The position numbers and the translations under genes were made by a program. DNA of 45,918 nucleotides from an uncultured Allofournierella sp. GTDB taxonomy: Bacteria > Bacillota > Clostridia > Oscillospirales > Ruminococcaceae. The stretch lies in assembly GCA_944382705.1 (NCBI GenBank), contig CALWNE010000058.1, forward strand, positions 1 through 45,918. The letters run 5' to 3'. Below the pieces are notes generated by a model, which saw only the letters and a list, made by a program, of their open reading frames with translations, did not search any database and was not told where the DNA came from. This document shows positions 1-7,935 of the stretch, piece after piece; within the stretch, counting starts at the first letter, position 1, and each line of letters begins with the position of its first letter.

Positions 1-47
1 GCCTTACAAGCAGAGGGTCACAGGTTCGAGCCCTGTAACTTCCACCA
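1..47 (+). tRNA. tRNA-Val (anticodon TAC), 3' part only
   Basis: The window opens inside a tRNA. The anticodon loop CTTACAA gives anticodon TAC (Val). It is followed by the 3' half of the anticodon stem, a five-base variable loop, a T arm (ACAGG/CCTGT around TTCGAGC), the 3' acceptor strand and an encoded CCA. The 5' half (D arm and first acceptor strand) lies outside the window. It is the first visible member of a five-tRNA array. Confidence 0.88.
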
Positions 48-50
48 TGT

Positions 51-127
51 GGCCCGGTAGTTCAGTTGGTTAGAACGCTAGCCTGTCACGCTAGAGGTCG
101 TGGGTTCGAGCCCCATCCGGGTCGCCA
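51..127 (+). tRNA. tRNA-Asp (anticodon GTC)
   Basis: Complete cloverleaf. The acceptor GGCCCGG pairs with CCGGGTC with one G-T pair, the anticodon loop is CTGTCAC (GTC, Asp), the T loop is TTCGAGC, and the discriminator G is followed by an encoded CCA. Only three bases separate it from the upstream tRNA-Val, so the array is probably one transcript cut by RNases. Confidence 0.96.
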
Positions 128-134
128 TTTTTTT

Positions 135-210
135 GCCTCTGTAGCTCAGTTGGTAGAGCAGGGGACTGAAAATCCCCGTGTCATTGGTTCGATTCCGATC
201 GGAGGCACCA
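135..210 (+). tRNA. tRNA-Phe (anticodon GAA)
   Basis: Complete cloverleaf. The acceptor GCCTCTG pairs with CGGAGGC, the anticodon stem GGGGA/TCCCC closes loop CTGAAAA (GAA, Phe), and the 3' end carries an encoded ACCA. Third member of the tRNA array. Confidence 0.96.
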
Positions 211-216
211 AACTGT

Positions 217-292
217 GCGGCTTTAGCTCATCTGGTAGAGCGCCACCTTGCCAAGGTGGAGGTAGCGAGTTCGATCCTCGTAAGCCGCTCCA
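217..292 (+). tRNA. tRNA-Gly (anticodon GCC)
   Basis: Complete cloverleaf. The acceptor GCGGCTT pairs with AAGCCGC, the anticodon stem CCACC/GGTGG closes loop TTGCCAA (GCC, Gly), and TCCA ends the gene. Fourth member of the array. Confidence 0.96.
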
Positions 293-298
293 TTTTTT

Positions 299-373
299 GG
301 TGCTGTGGCCAAGTGGTAAGGCAAAGGTCTGCAAAACCTTCATTCATCAGTTCAAATCTGATCAGCACCTCCA
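299..373 (+). tRNA. tRNA-Cys (anticodon GCA)
   Basis: Complete cloverleaf. The acceptor GGTGCTG pairs with CAGCACC, the anticodon stem AAGGT/ACCTT closes loop CTGCAAA (GCA, Cys), and TCCA ends the gene. Last member of the array; an intrinsic terminator begins ten bases downstream. Confidence 0.96.
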
Positions 374-382
374 ATTATTTAA

Positions 383-424
383 AATCCCGGATTTCAGGTT
401 AAGCCTGTTATCCGGGATTTTTTT
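383..424 (+). terminator. Intrinsic terminator of the tRNA array
   Basis: AATCCCGGAT (383-392) pairs with ATCCGGGATT (410-419). An inner CAGG/CCTG helix extends the stem, and the hairpin runs into an uninterrupted T tract. It lies directly after tRNA-Cys and before the next promoter, so it should end the tRNA transcript. Confidence 0.9.
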
Positions 425-476
425 GTAGTACAATTGGTTTGTAAATAAGTAGATCTATAAGCCTAGTTTAAACTTG

Positions 477-485
477 TGCTATAAT
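477..485 (+). promoter_or_regulatory. Extended -10 promoter for the dCMP deaminase-radA unit
   Basis: TGcTATAAT is a perfect extended -10 element about 40 bases before the first start codon and downstream of the tRNA terminator. No good -35 hexamer sits 17 bases upstream, as expected for an extended -10 promoter. Confidence 0.6.
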
Positions 486-524
486 ATAACAGAAATTAAT
501 CAAAACAAATAGGAGATATCGATT

Positions 525-1013
525 ATGCATCGTAGAGATAAAGTTAATTATTATTTGGATCTTGCTGAAATGGTTTTGCAGCGTGGCACCTGCCTGCGCC
601 GCAATTATGGTGCTGTTATTGTAAAAAATGATGAAGTCATTTCTACCGGATATGTTGGTGCACCGCGTGGTCGAAAAAATTGCACCGACCTGAATGTGTG
701 CATTCGGCAAAAACTGAATATCCCTCGCGGAGAACGCTATGAAGTGTGCCGCAGTGTTCATGCCGAAGCGAATGCAATTATCAGTGCACCGCGGGATAAG
801 ATGTTAGGCAGCGAGATTTACCTAGTGGGCATCGATATGGGAACAGGCGATTATGTGGAAAAAGCAAATAGTTGTTCCATGTGTAAACGCATGATTATTA
901 ATGCGGGAATAGAGCGAGTGTACATACGGGATACTAAAAATGATTACCGTATAATTCAGGTTCAGGACTGGGTTTTGGATGATGAGTCTTTGGAAGGAAT
1001 TTTTGGCTACTAA
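525..1013 (+). CDS. Deoxycytidylate (dCMP) deaminase family protein
   Basis: A 162-residue zinc-dependent deaminase that probably converts dCMP to dUMP to supply thymidylate synthesis. The HAE signature (His79, Glu81) supplies one zinc ligand and the proton-shuttle glutamate. The second half of the site is Cys117 and Cys120 in a C-x2-C motif, here preceded by Ser where the family usually has Pro. Extra cysteines at 53, 59 and 75 recall the second zinc site of ComEB/dCMP-type enzymes. AGGAG lies at good distance from the ATG. It is first in a unit with radA, 12 bases between them. A competence role, as for B. subtilis ComEB, cannot be judged here; the fold assignment is firm, the exact substrate less so. 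Confidence 0.85.
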   Translation: MHRRDKVNYYLDLAEMVLQRGTCLRRNYGAVIVKNDEVISTGYVGAPRGRKNCTDLNVCIRQKLNIPRGERYEVCRSVHAEANAIISAPRDKMLGSEIYLVGIDMGTGDYVEKANSCSMCKRMIINAGIERVYIRDTKNDYRIIQVQDWVLDDESLEGIFGY

Positions 1014-1025
1014 GAGGAATTCATA

Positions 1026-2426
1026 ATGAAAGAAGGAAAATTAAAAACAATTTATGTATGTTCCAGCTGCGGTGAAACTTCACCCAGATGGATGGGGCGC
1101 TGCCCATCCTGTGGCGAATGGAATACCATGACTGAAGATGTGGTGATGGCAGAGCCAAAATCACTTTCTTCTGTGCGCAAGGTTACACAGGCATCTCAGG
1201 TAAACAGAACTTTAACTATACAAGCAAGCAAGCTGACCGATATCAGTACAGATGAAGAAAAAAGTCGTATTGTCACTGGTATAACGGAACTGGACCGGGT
1301 TCTTGGTGGCGGCGTTGTAGTAGGCAGTGTAATTTTGCTAGGCGGCGAGCCAGGAGCGGGTAAATCCACGCTGCTGTTGCAGTTGTGTGGTGCTATTTCT
1401 GGAAAGCACCATGTATTGTATGTAACTGGGGAGGAGTCTACTCGTCAGATTAAATTGAGGGCCAACCGGTTGCAGGTAAACCAAGATAATATCAGTCTCA
1501 TTGCCGAAACTGAAATCGATGACATCTGTACATTAATTACCCAGATGCGCCCTGACTTGGTGGTAATCGATTCCATTCAAACCATGCATTGCGGAGATAT
1601 TACATCTTCTGCAGGAAGTGTTTCTCAGGTAAAAGAGTGTTCGGCTAGATTACTTGCCGTGGCCAAAAGTTGTGAAATTCCGACTTTCATCGTAGGTCAT
1701 GTAAACAAGGATGGCGCTATAGCCGGTCCCAAAGTAATGGAACATATCGTGGATACTGTGCTTTACTTTGAAGGTGACAAAACTTTGCCATATAGGGTAC
1801 TGAGAGGCGTAAAAAATCGATATGGCTCTACCAATGAAATTGGAATGTTCGATATGACAGGAACAGGGCTGGCAGAAATCGAAAATCCATCTCAAATGCT
1901 GTTGGATGGGCGCCCGCTTGGAATCAGTGGAAACTGTGTAGCATGTACTATGGAAGGAACTCGTCCAATTTTAAGTGAAGTTCAGGCACTGGTTACCAAA
2001 AGTGGTTTCGGTACACCCAGACGAGCTGCCAGTGGTTTTGATTTTAATCGCACTAATTTGCTTTTGGCAGTGCTGGAAAAAAGAGCCGGTTATTTTTTTG
2101 GCAATCTTGATGTATACATTAACATTGTCGGTGGATTAGATTTGGACGAAACAGCCTGTGATTTAGCAGTGTGCCTGGCAATGGCGTCTGCGTTAATGGA
2201 TAAACCGATTGGAGATAAGACAGTAGCCATTGGCGAGGTTGGTCTTGCAGGAGAAATCCGTAATGTGACATTTTTGGAAAATCGGTTGCGAGAGGCTCAG
2301 CGCATTGGATTTACAAAAGCTATAGTGCCAAGCAACGGTTTGCGCCACATTGATGTGAAAGATTTTGAGGGTTTAGAACTTGTGGGTGTGAATTATATTC
2401 GTGACGCAATTCAGGCCATTAAATAA
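1026..2426 (+). CDS. radA: DNA repair protein RadA
   Basis: A 466-residue RecA-family ATPase that promotes branch migration and processing of recombination intermediates. Visible in order: a four-cysteine zinc finger (Cys12, 15, 26, 29), Walker A GEPGAGKST at 107-115, the RadA-specific KNRYG motif at 263-267, and a C-terminal Lon-protease-like domain containing GGLDLDE. Length matches the family (about 450-460). AGAGGA precedes the ATG by eight bases. It follows the deaminase gene closely and is probably cotranscribed from the 477-485 promoter. No clear terminator follows; a hairpin without a T tract lies at 2543-2572. Confidence 0.96.
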   Translation: MKEGKLKTIYVCSSCGETSPRWMGRCPSCGEWNTMTEDVVMAEPKSLSSVRKVTQASQVNRTLTIQASKLTDISTDEEKSRIVTGITELDRVLGGGVVVGSVILLGGEPGAGKSTLLLQLCGAISGKHHVLYVTGEESTRQIKLRANRLQVNQDNISLIAETEIDDICTLITQMRPDLVVIDSIQTMHCGDITSSAGSVSQVKECSARLLAVAKSCEIPTFIVGHVNKDGAIAGPKVMEHIVDTVLYFEGDKTLPYRVLRGVKNRYGSTNEIGMFDMTGTGLAEIENPSQMLLDGRPLGISGNCVACTMEGTRPILSEVQALVTKSGFGTPRRAASGFDFNRTNLLLAVLEKRAGYFFGNLDVYINIVGGLDLDETACDLAVCLAMASALMDKPIGDKTVAIGEVGLAGEIRNVTFLENRLREAQRIGFTKAIVPSNGLRHIDVKDFEGLELVGVNYIRDAIQAIK

Positions 2427-2542
2427 TGGTGAATTCAAAATGCAGAAAAATTCCATTTTCAGTTGCGCATAGATTAAACATAGAACCTGATTCAGAACTG
2501 GCCAAAATTGAAGGGGCGGGAAGCGGGAATTATCCGCTATAC

Positions 2543-2572
2543 TATTTCGCTAAATGAAAATTTAGCGAAATA
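2543..2572. repeat. Perfect 13-bp inverted repeat with GAAA tetraloop
   Basis: TATTTCGCTAAAT (2543-2555) pairs perfectly with 2560-2572 around a GAAA loop. It lies in the 302-base gap between radA and the recombinase gene. No T run follows on either strand, so it is not a standard terminator; an RNA-stability element is one option. The rest of the gap is AT-rich and shows no reading frame I would defend. Confidence 0.7.
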
Positions 2573-2728
2573 TAGGGAAGCGAAAATGACCTCTTTCCGT
2601 CTTTTTTCAGCTTTTCGTAATTTTTGCGCTTCTGCGAGTTTGCTGTTAGTTTTCGTATTATATAATTGCATGATGTGATTTTTAATATTCTTTTTGTTGT
2701 TTAGCTTATTTTTTTGTTGGAGAACTTT

Positions 2729-3859
2729 ATGAGTACTTATATTAATCCACTAGAACCTGGCAAGCATGCACCTTATGATGACATTCCACTGGATGTTCGG
2801 GATTTTTTAAATTATATGGGAGCTATCTTGAACCGATCTCCGCGAACCATAAATGCCTATTATATTGATTTGCGCACTTTTTTTCGTTTCATGGTTCAAT
2901 ACCGCCGTCTATGTGATTCTTCGATTGCCTTTGATGACATTGATATTCGGAGTTTAAATCTTGACTTTATTGGTTCGATTTCTAAAAACGAAATTTACGA
3001 ATATCTGTATTTTCTTAAAAACGCCCGTGGCAATGAGCCTGCTGCCAGAGCTCGCAAACTAAGCAGCATCAAGAGTTTTTTTCGTTATCTAACAATCAAA
3101 TCAAATCGACTGGAGAATGACCCCTCTAAAGATGTGTCTGTTCCTACCACAAAACGCGCACTGCCTAAATATCTTTCTTTGGAAGAAAGTATTGAATTGT
3201 TAAAAAATATTCAAACAGATTTCTATGAGAGAGATTACTGCATCATTACCCTGTTTTTAAATTGCGGTATGCGTTTGGTGGAGTTGGTAGGAATTAACTT
3301 GACAGATTTTAAGGAGGACACAATCAGAATTATTGGTAAAGGCAACAAAGAGCGCCTGGTATATCTAAACCAATCTTGCATTCATGCTTTGCAGCAATAT
3401 TGTGATGCCCGTGCAAAACTACCTAATTTAAAAGATACACAGGCGCTCTTTGTCTCCCGGCGCACAGGTAAGCGAATTGGAACCAGACGCGTGGAACAGA
3501 TTGTAGAACAGTGCTTAAAAACCGCTGATCTTTCTGGAAAAGGCTACTCACCCCATAAACTTCGCCATACAGCAGCAACCTTGATGTATCGACACGGCAA
3601 TGTGGATATGTTGGAATTAAAGGAAATTCTGGGCCACGAGCATGTATCCACAACAGAAATTTATACCCATATCAATACCGAAAAATTGCGAAAAGCTGCT
3701 AGTTCTACACCGCTTTCCAAAATGGAATTTCAAAAGAAACCGGCAGAATCCTGGCGAGATGAGCAGCCTTTACAGCAGTCAACTTCCGACCATTCCTCCC
3801 AAGAGGCTGGTCAGGCGCAAGGAACTTTGCCGGAGGACTTAATTCCAGAAAATTCGTGA
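2729..3859 (+). CDS. Tyrosine recombinase, XerC/XerD type
   Basis: A 376-residue site-specific recombinase, probably one of the Xer pair that resolves chromosome dimers at dif. After a SAM-like core-binding domain (about 25-130), the catalytic domain has Arg182, Lys204, His276, Arg279, His303 and the nucleophile Tyr312, so it looks active. TTGGAG lies seven bases before the ATG at 2729; an in-frame TTG at 2714 is upstream of that site and is rejected. Beyond Tyr312 there is a Gln/Ser/Glu-rich tail of roughly 50 residues, longer than usual for Xer proteins (about 295-310 in total). XerC and XerD cannot be told apart by eye. It converges on the next gene with only one base between the stop codons and no terminator. 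Confidence 0.9.
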   Translation: MSTYINPLEPGKHAPYDDIPLDVRDFLNYMGAILNRSPRTINAYYIDLRTFFRFMVQYRRLCDSSIAFDDIDIRSLNLDFIGSISKNEIYEYLYFLKNARGNEPAARARKLSSIKSFFRYLTIKSNRLENDPSKDVSVPTTKRALPKYLSLEESIELLKNIQTDFYERDYCIITLFLNCGMRLVELVGINLTDFKEDTIRIIGKGNKERLVYLNQSCIHALQQYCDARAKLPNLKDTQALFVSRRTGKRIGTRRVEQIVEQCLKTADLSGKGYSPHKLRHTAATLMYRHGNVDMLELKEILGHEHVSTTEIYTHINTEKLRKAASSTPLSKMEFQKKPAESWRDEQPLQQSTSDHSSQEAGQAQGTLPEDLIPENS

Positions 3860-3860
3860 T

Positions 3861-4592
3861 TTACAAGAACATATGAATCACAAAAGCACCAAGCAGTCGA
3901 ATGACACAAGGCAGAAATGCTGTGATTGAGGCAGTTCTATATCGAGTAATAAGTAATTTTCTCCAGTGAGATAAGCGGGAAATAGCTTTTTGATGACAGA
4001 GAGCATGGAGAGTTTGAGAGAGATTCCATGCCGGAATACCTACCCATAGAATTAAGCCAATGGAAATGGTTTCCGGTAAAATAAAAATAGCACTCTGAAA
4101 TAGCAATCCCTTCAACAGAGTGAAATGTTGATAAGAGGCTGCATAAAATAATCCGATTCCAACTCCACGCAATATTAATGCCGGCCAAAGAAGCAATGCG
4201 CCATTGGTCCAATGTGCTAAACAGTATATAATGGTCAAATGAATCCAGATGCTCAAGAAGTATGCTCCATAAATGGCTAGATACTGATTGTTGGAAATCT
4301 GACTCAAAAAAGATTCTAACTGGCGCTCAGGGTATAAAGACCACCAATCTGAGCAGGTTGAAGCCAAAAACCCTCCCATAAAAAGCCCTATCAGGTAAAA
4401 TAGGCTTCCATAAAACCAGGTAGATTTGCTAAAAGCTTCTGTTTGACTGGCTGCAAAAGGCTTCCGGAATGTTGAAACATCCGATGATTTGTTTTGTGTG
4501 TTGGATGATGAAGCAGTAAAGCAATCGGGAGAATGGCCTTGTGCTGAAACTTCAGATGAAACCGTTTTTTTATAAGTACGGTAAGTCCACAT
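3861..4592 (-). CDS. Polytopic membrane protein, possibly SpoIIM-like
   Basis: A 243-residue protein with a polar N-terminal region of about 55 residues, then about five hydrophobic segments. A first membrane helix is followed by a ~35-residue loop, then helices containing a Gly-rich GVGIGLFYAAS stretch. This layout resembles stage II sporulation protein M (five helices, about 200 residues), and spoIIM lies near xerD/ripX in B. subtilis, as this gene lies beside a Xer recombinase. I did not find a decisive signature, so the name is a hypothesis. AAAGGAGGT precedes the ATG at ideal spacing. A sequence resembling a sigma-E promoter lies at 4623-4650, which would fit a mother-cell sporulation protein. 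Confidence 0.55.
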   Translation of the reverse strand: MWTYRTYKKTVSSEVSAQGHSPDCFTASSSNTQNKSSDVSTFRKPFAASQTEAFSKSTWFYGSLFYLIGLFMGGFLASTCSDWWSLYPERQLESFLSQISNNQYLAIYGAYFLSIWIHLTIIYCLAHWTNGALLLWPALILRGVGIGLFYAASYQHFTLLKGLLFQSAIFILPETISIGLILWVGIPAWNLSQTLHALCHQKAISRLSHWRKLLITRYRTASITAFLPCVIRLLGAFVIHMFL

Positions 4593-4622
4593 TTGAATTT
4601 TACCTCCTTTAATTTATTACTA

Positions 4623-4650
4623 TCTTTATGCGCAAATCTAAAAAAGATGA
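4623..4650 (-). promoter_or_regulatory. Possible sigma-E-like promoter of the SpoIIM-like gene
   Basis: On the minus strand TCATCTT (4650-4644) matches six of seven positions of the B. subtilis sigma-E -35 (KMATATT). CATAAAGA lies 13 bases downstream and matches the CATA core of the -10 but is weak in its second half. Position is right for the gene starting at 4592. Tentative. Confidence 0.3.
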
Positions 4651-4700
4651 CCAGTTTCAGAAATATTAAATTGTGTTGCACTAGTTTAGCTACTTAAAGT

Positions 4701-4742
4701 AAGCCCCCTGATGTATGAAAATGAATACATCAGGGGGCTTTT
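4701..4742 (-). terminator. 16-bp hairpin terminator after the yajC-TIGR04086 unit
   Basis: A perfect 16-bp stem (4701-4716 with 4725-4740) has an eight-base loop. It lies between the stop of the TIGR04086 gene at 4769 and the promoter of the next minus-strand gene. The T run is short on both strands, but the stem is GC-rich at its base, so termination is likely. Confidence 0.75.
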
Positions 4743-4768
4743 GTCTGCGTTGCAAAGTGATTCATTTT

Positions 4769-5188
4769 TTAGATGCGTCTCTTTTTTTGCGCAGTGGCAA
4801 CTCCTATTAGGCCGCCTAAACTTCCGGCTAAACTATAACTTACAAGCTTAATTCCTAACAGTGCTGTATAATCAAAATCCCCTGTCAGCAAAGAGGCAAT
4901 CAGATAAATTACAAAAAAAACAATGCCGCAGCACAAGCCGCAGAAAAGACCATTTTTCTTCACCCTGTTTGCCACAATATAACCGCTGAAGAAACTTCCA
5001 ACACACACTGCCGAAACTGCAATCGGTATGTACGACCACATTGGAAGTCTGGCCCTGGTAAACATCCAGGCGGCAGCCAGCAGCAACAAAAAAGTTATCA
5101 GAATTCCTAGTGCGCCCGCCCATAAAATGCAAACTGCAAGCTGATGGGTGTTATTTGCGCGTTGTTGTTTGTATTGTTTCATTTCCAT
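4769..5188 (-). CDS. TIGR04086/YrzE-family membrane protein
   Basis: A 139-residue protein with four predicted membrane helices (about residues 18-42, 49-70, 79-102, 110-132 of this start), short loops and a basic C terminus. Composition, length and position directly after yajC match the TIGR04086 family of Firmicutes, whose function is unknown. GGGAGG is present, but a GTG at 5200 is part of that ribosome site and cannot be the start; the ATG at 5188 (or one at 5182) is used instead. It is probably cotranscribed with yajC from the promoter at 5636-5664. Confidence 0.75.
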   Translation of the reverse strand: MEMKQYKQQRANNTHQLAVCILWAGALGILITFLLLLAAAWMFTRARLPMWSYIPIAVSAVCVGSFFSGYIVANRVKKNGLFCGLCCGIVFFVIYLIASLLTGDFDYTALLGIKLVSYSLAGSLGGLIGVATAQKKRRI

Positions 5189-5250
5189 AAAATAAAGCAC
5201 CTCCCTGCCTTGTTGTATGGTATGCAGAAAGGTGCTCTATCTATTCTTAT

Positions 5251-5589
5251 TTATTTCTGGCTAGCAGCAGAAGAATCCAGGTTCAATTTTTCGATAGACT
5301 GAATAGCAGCGCGGCGAAAACGAATTTTGGTACGGTCACTGCCGGTTTCCAAAACAAAGGTATCCTCCTTGATGGCAACAACACGGCCAATAATACCGCC
5401 AATGGTGGTTACCTCATCGCCAATCTCCAAAGAGTTACGCATCTCAGTTTCCTTTTGCTGCTGTTTCTTTTGGGGACGGTATACAAACAGCCACATAAAC
5501 AGAAACATTACGGCAAGCATTACTAAGGGGCCGAAAGTAGAACCAATGGCAGCTACATCGGTAGAGGTGCTCAGGAAATTAACAAACAT
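5251..5589 (-). CDS. yajC: Preprotein translocase subunit YajC
   Basis: A 112-residue single-span membrane protein, accessory to SecDF-SecYEG. One helix at about residues 20-38 is followed by the family hallmark YRPQKKQQQK. Then comes the conserved soluble part with EIGDEVTTIGGIIGRV, and a polar tail. GAGGAG lies upstream of the ATG. Placement next to tgt and queA is the usual bacterial arrangement; secDF is not in the window. Confidence 0.93.
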   Translation of the reverse strand: MFVNFLSTSTDVAAIGSTFGPLVMLAVMFLFMWLFVYRPQKKQQQKETEMRNSLEIGDEVTTIGGIIGRVVAIKEDTFVLETGSDRTKIRFRRAAIQSIEKLNLDSSAASQK

Positions 5590-5635
5590 GATACAATAAA
5601 CTCCTCTCGGTGTATTAAATATTCATTATTAAGTA

Positions 5636-5664
5636 AGTATACTGGATTTTTCACTGGGATGCAA
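5636..5664 (-). promoter_or_regulatory. SigA-type promoter for yajC
   Basis: On the minus strand TTGCAT, a 17-base spacer and TATACT lie between the tgt stop and the yajC start. yajC and the membrane gene after it can therefore be transcribed separately from tgt-queA. Confidence 0.65.
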
Positions 5665-5668
5665 TAGG

Positions 5669-6802
5669 TTAAATACGAGTATCCAGTAAGGTTACATAAC
5701 GATCGTGGAACTCCTGGAAAGTACCTTCATCCAAAGCATTGCGAATGCGCTCCATCAGACGATTGTAGAAGTACAGGTTATGCATAACACCCAGTCGCAT
5801 ACCCAGCATTTCGTCGGCTTTAAACAGATGGCGAAGATAAGAACGACTGAAATTCCGGCATACCGGGCAATCACACTCTGCATCAATAGGTCCTTCGTCC
5901 TTCTGATACTTTAGATTTTTAATATTAATGACACCGCTCCAGGTATTCAGGTGACCATGGCGGGCGTTTCGGCTCGGCATAACACAATCGAACAAATCAA
6001 CACCGCGAGAAACGGCCTCGATAATATTCCCTGGTGTGCCTACACCCATCAAATAGCGAATTTTGTCTGCTGGCATATGGGGCTCTACCGCACTGATAAC
6101 TCGATACATATCCTCAGCAGGTTCGCCCACGGCCAAACCGCCGATGGCATAACCATCCAAGTCCAACTCTCGAATCTGCTTCATGTGCTCCACCCGCAAA
6201 TCCTCGTAGGTGCAACCCTGATTGATACCAAACAGCATTTGGTCAGGGTTAATGGCTTTTCCTTCGGATTTCAGCCGATCCAACTCGGTTTTGCAGCGTT
6301 TCAGCCATCGGACGGTACGGTCACAGCTAGCTTTGGAGTAGTTATGATCCGCCGGGTTCTCCACACACTCATCAAAGGCCATGGCAATTGTAGAGCCAAG
6401 ATTGGCCTGAATCTGCATACTTTCTTCGGGTCCCATAAAGATTTTATGCCCATCCAGGTGAGAGTTAAAGGTTACGCCTTCTTCACTGATTTTACGCAAT
6501 TTGGATAAGCTGAACACCTGAAATCCGCCGCTGTCGGTTAGAATGGGGCCTTTCCAACCAGTAAACTTGTGTAAACCGCCCATTTCGGCAACCAACTTGT
6601 CACCAGGGCGCAGGTGCAGATGGTAGGTGTTGCACAACATGACCTGACAGCGGATATCTTCTAGATCAAATGCAGAAAGACCACCTTTGATGGCTGCCGC
6701 AGTAGCAACATTCATAAATGCGGGTGTTTGCACAGTTCCGTGGACAGTTTCAAACTCGCCCCGCCGGGCACTATTTTCTTTTTTAATCAAGCGATAAGGC
6801 AT
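5669..6802 (-). CDS. tgt: Queuine/preQ1 tRNA-ribosyltransferase
   Basis: A 377-residue enzyme that swaps guanine 34 for preQ1 in tRNAs with GUN anticodons, including the Asp and, if present, Tyr, His and Asn tRNAs. Visible: Asp90 in DSGGFQVFS (base recognition/catalysis), the GVDLFDCVMPSRNARHG segment at 267-283 with the nucleophilic aspartate, and the zinc site Cys310, Cys312, Cys315 and His341 (C-x-C-x2-C-x25-H). Length is normal. AAGGAAGG precedes the ATG. queA lies 30 bases upstream, giving the classic queA-tgt unit of queuosine synthesis. Confidence 0.97.
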   Translation of the reverse strand: MPYRLIKKENSARRGEFETVHGTVQTPAFMNVATAAAIKGGLSAFDLEDIRCQVMLCNTYHLHLRPGDKLVAEMGGLHKFTGWKGPILTDSGGFQVFSLSKLRKISEEGVTFNSHLDGHKIFMGPEESMQIQANLGSTIAMAFDECVENPADHNYSKASCDRTVRWLKRCKTELDRLKSEGKAINPDQMLFGINQGCTYEDLRVEHMKQIRELDLDGYAIGGLAVGEPAEDMYRVISAVEPHMPADKIRYLMGVGTPGNIIEAVSRGVDLFDCVMPSRNARHGHLNTWSGVINIKNLKYQKDEGPIDAECDCPVCRNFSRSYLRHLFKADEMLGMRLGVMHNLYFYNRLMERIRNALDEGTFQEFHDRYVTLLDTRI

Positions 6803-6832
6803 AAAACACCTTCCTTTTTCATAGTCTTACAA

Positions 6833-7861
6833 TCAGAGGATCAGCATGGCGTCACCAAAACTGAAAAAGCGGTACTTTTCCTGTACAGCAATCCGATAGG
6901 CCTTCATGGTACGCTCGTAGCCATAGAATGCACTGACCAGCATGATCAGAGTACTTTCGGGTAAGTGGAAATTGGTAATCAAGCCATCCAAGCAGCGGAA
7001 TTCCTTTCCGGGATACAAAAAGATACTGGTATCACCACTGCAAGGGCGAATTTCGCCGTATTTGGCTGCGACGGATTCCAGCGTACGGCAACTGGTGGTT
7101 CCCACAGCAATAACTCGATGCCCTGCCTTTTTAGTTGCATTGATTTTGCCGGCAGTTTCCTCACTAATGCTATACCATTCAGAATGCATCAAATGATCGG
7201 TAATTTCATCTTCTTTCACCGGCCGAAAAGTTCCCAGGCCAACATGCAAGGTTACTTCTGCAATTTGTATTCCCTTTTGCTGAAGCCTGTCCATTAATTC
7301 GGGTGTGAAATGAAGGCCTGCTGTGGGAGCTGCGGCACTGCCAAGCTCCTTCGCATAAACAGTTTGGTACTGGCTTTGATCTTCCAGTTGTTCTGTGATA
7401 TATGGAGGAAGGGGCATTTTACCGAAGGAATCTAATTTTTCGTATAGTGTTTGGGTATCATATTGAAATTCTACCCGTTTGTTTCCATCTTCCTTGGTTT
7501 CCAGAATAGTTGCAACAAGGGTTCCATCCCCAAACAGAATACGCATACCTGGCTTCAACCGTTTGCCAGGCTTAGCAAGGCATTCCCAGATGTCCTGGCT
7601 TTCCTGGCGAAGCAGAAGTAGTTCGCATACTGCACCAGTATGTTCCTTGGAACCAATTAGGCGGGCAGGCAGAACTTTGGAGTTGTTGACTACCAGCAAA
7701 TCCCCTTCTTCCAACAAATCAATCAAATCGCGGAATGTCCGATGTTCAATGGCGTCGCTCTCCCGGTGAAGACACATCAAACGAGCGGCGTCGCGGGGTA
7801 AACAGGGTTGCTGGGCAATCAGTTCCTGAGGCAAATCAAACCAAAAATCTTTCTTACGCAT
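6833..7861 (-). CDS. queA: S-adenosylmethionine:tRNA ribosyltransferase-isomerase
   Basis: A 342-residue QueA, which transfers and rearranges the ribosyl part of SAM onto 7-aminomethyl-7-deazaguanine in tRNA to give epoxyqueuosine. Family segments seen are the N-terminal FDLPQELIAQQP...RDAARLM, PLPPYI, the GLHFT and HVGLGTFRPV blocks and the C-terminal LITNFHLPESTLIMLVSAF. The ribosome site is weak (only GTGAGA). A TTGAAA-17-TATAAT promoter lies about 200 bases upstream, leaving a long 5' leader across the structured intergenic region. Confidence 0.96.
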   Translation of the reverse strand: MRKKDFWFDLPQELIAQQPCLPRDAARLMCLHRESDAIEHRTFRDLIDLLEEGDLLVVNNSKVLPARLIGSKEHTGAVCELLLLRQESQDIWECLAKPGKRLKPGMRILFGDGTLVATILETKEDGNKRVEFQYDTQTLYEKLDSFGKMPLPPYITEQLEDQSQYQTVYAKELGSAAAPTAGLHFTPELMDRLQQKGIQIAEVTLHVGLGTFRPVKEDEITDHLMHSEWYSISEETAGKINATKKAGHRVIAVGTTSCRTLESVAAKYGEIRPCSGDTSIFLYPGKEFRCLDGLITNFHLPESTLIMLVSAFYGYERTMKAYRIAVQEKYRFFSFGDAMLIL

Positions 7862-7886
7862 AGAATCAAGATCGTCTCACTTTACA

Positions 7887-7916
7887 TTGACATTACTACC
7901 CGGCAAATGGTATAGT
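7887..7916 (+). promoter_or_regulatory. SigA-type promoter for the asd-dapA-dapB unit
   Basis: A perfect TTGACA (7887-7892), an 18-base spacer and TATAGT (7911-7916) face the asd operon. Transcription from here would give a leader of about 255 bases before asd, long enough for an RNA regulator. Confidence 0.7.
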
Positions 7917-7935
7917 TTAGTAAACTGCATTGCTA

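Noticed and set aside
66..428. Open reading frames across the tRNA array
   Set aside because: They lie entirely over tRNA genes and the terminator; no ribosome site.
2543..2572. dif site or CRISPR-type repeat near the recombinase
   Set aside because: A single perfect hairpin; dif sites are about 28 bp with two imperfect arms around a 6-8 bp centre and usually lie at the terminus, not beside xer.
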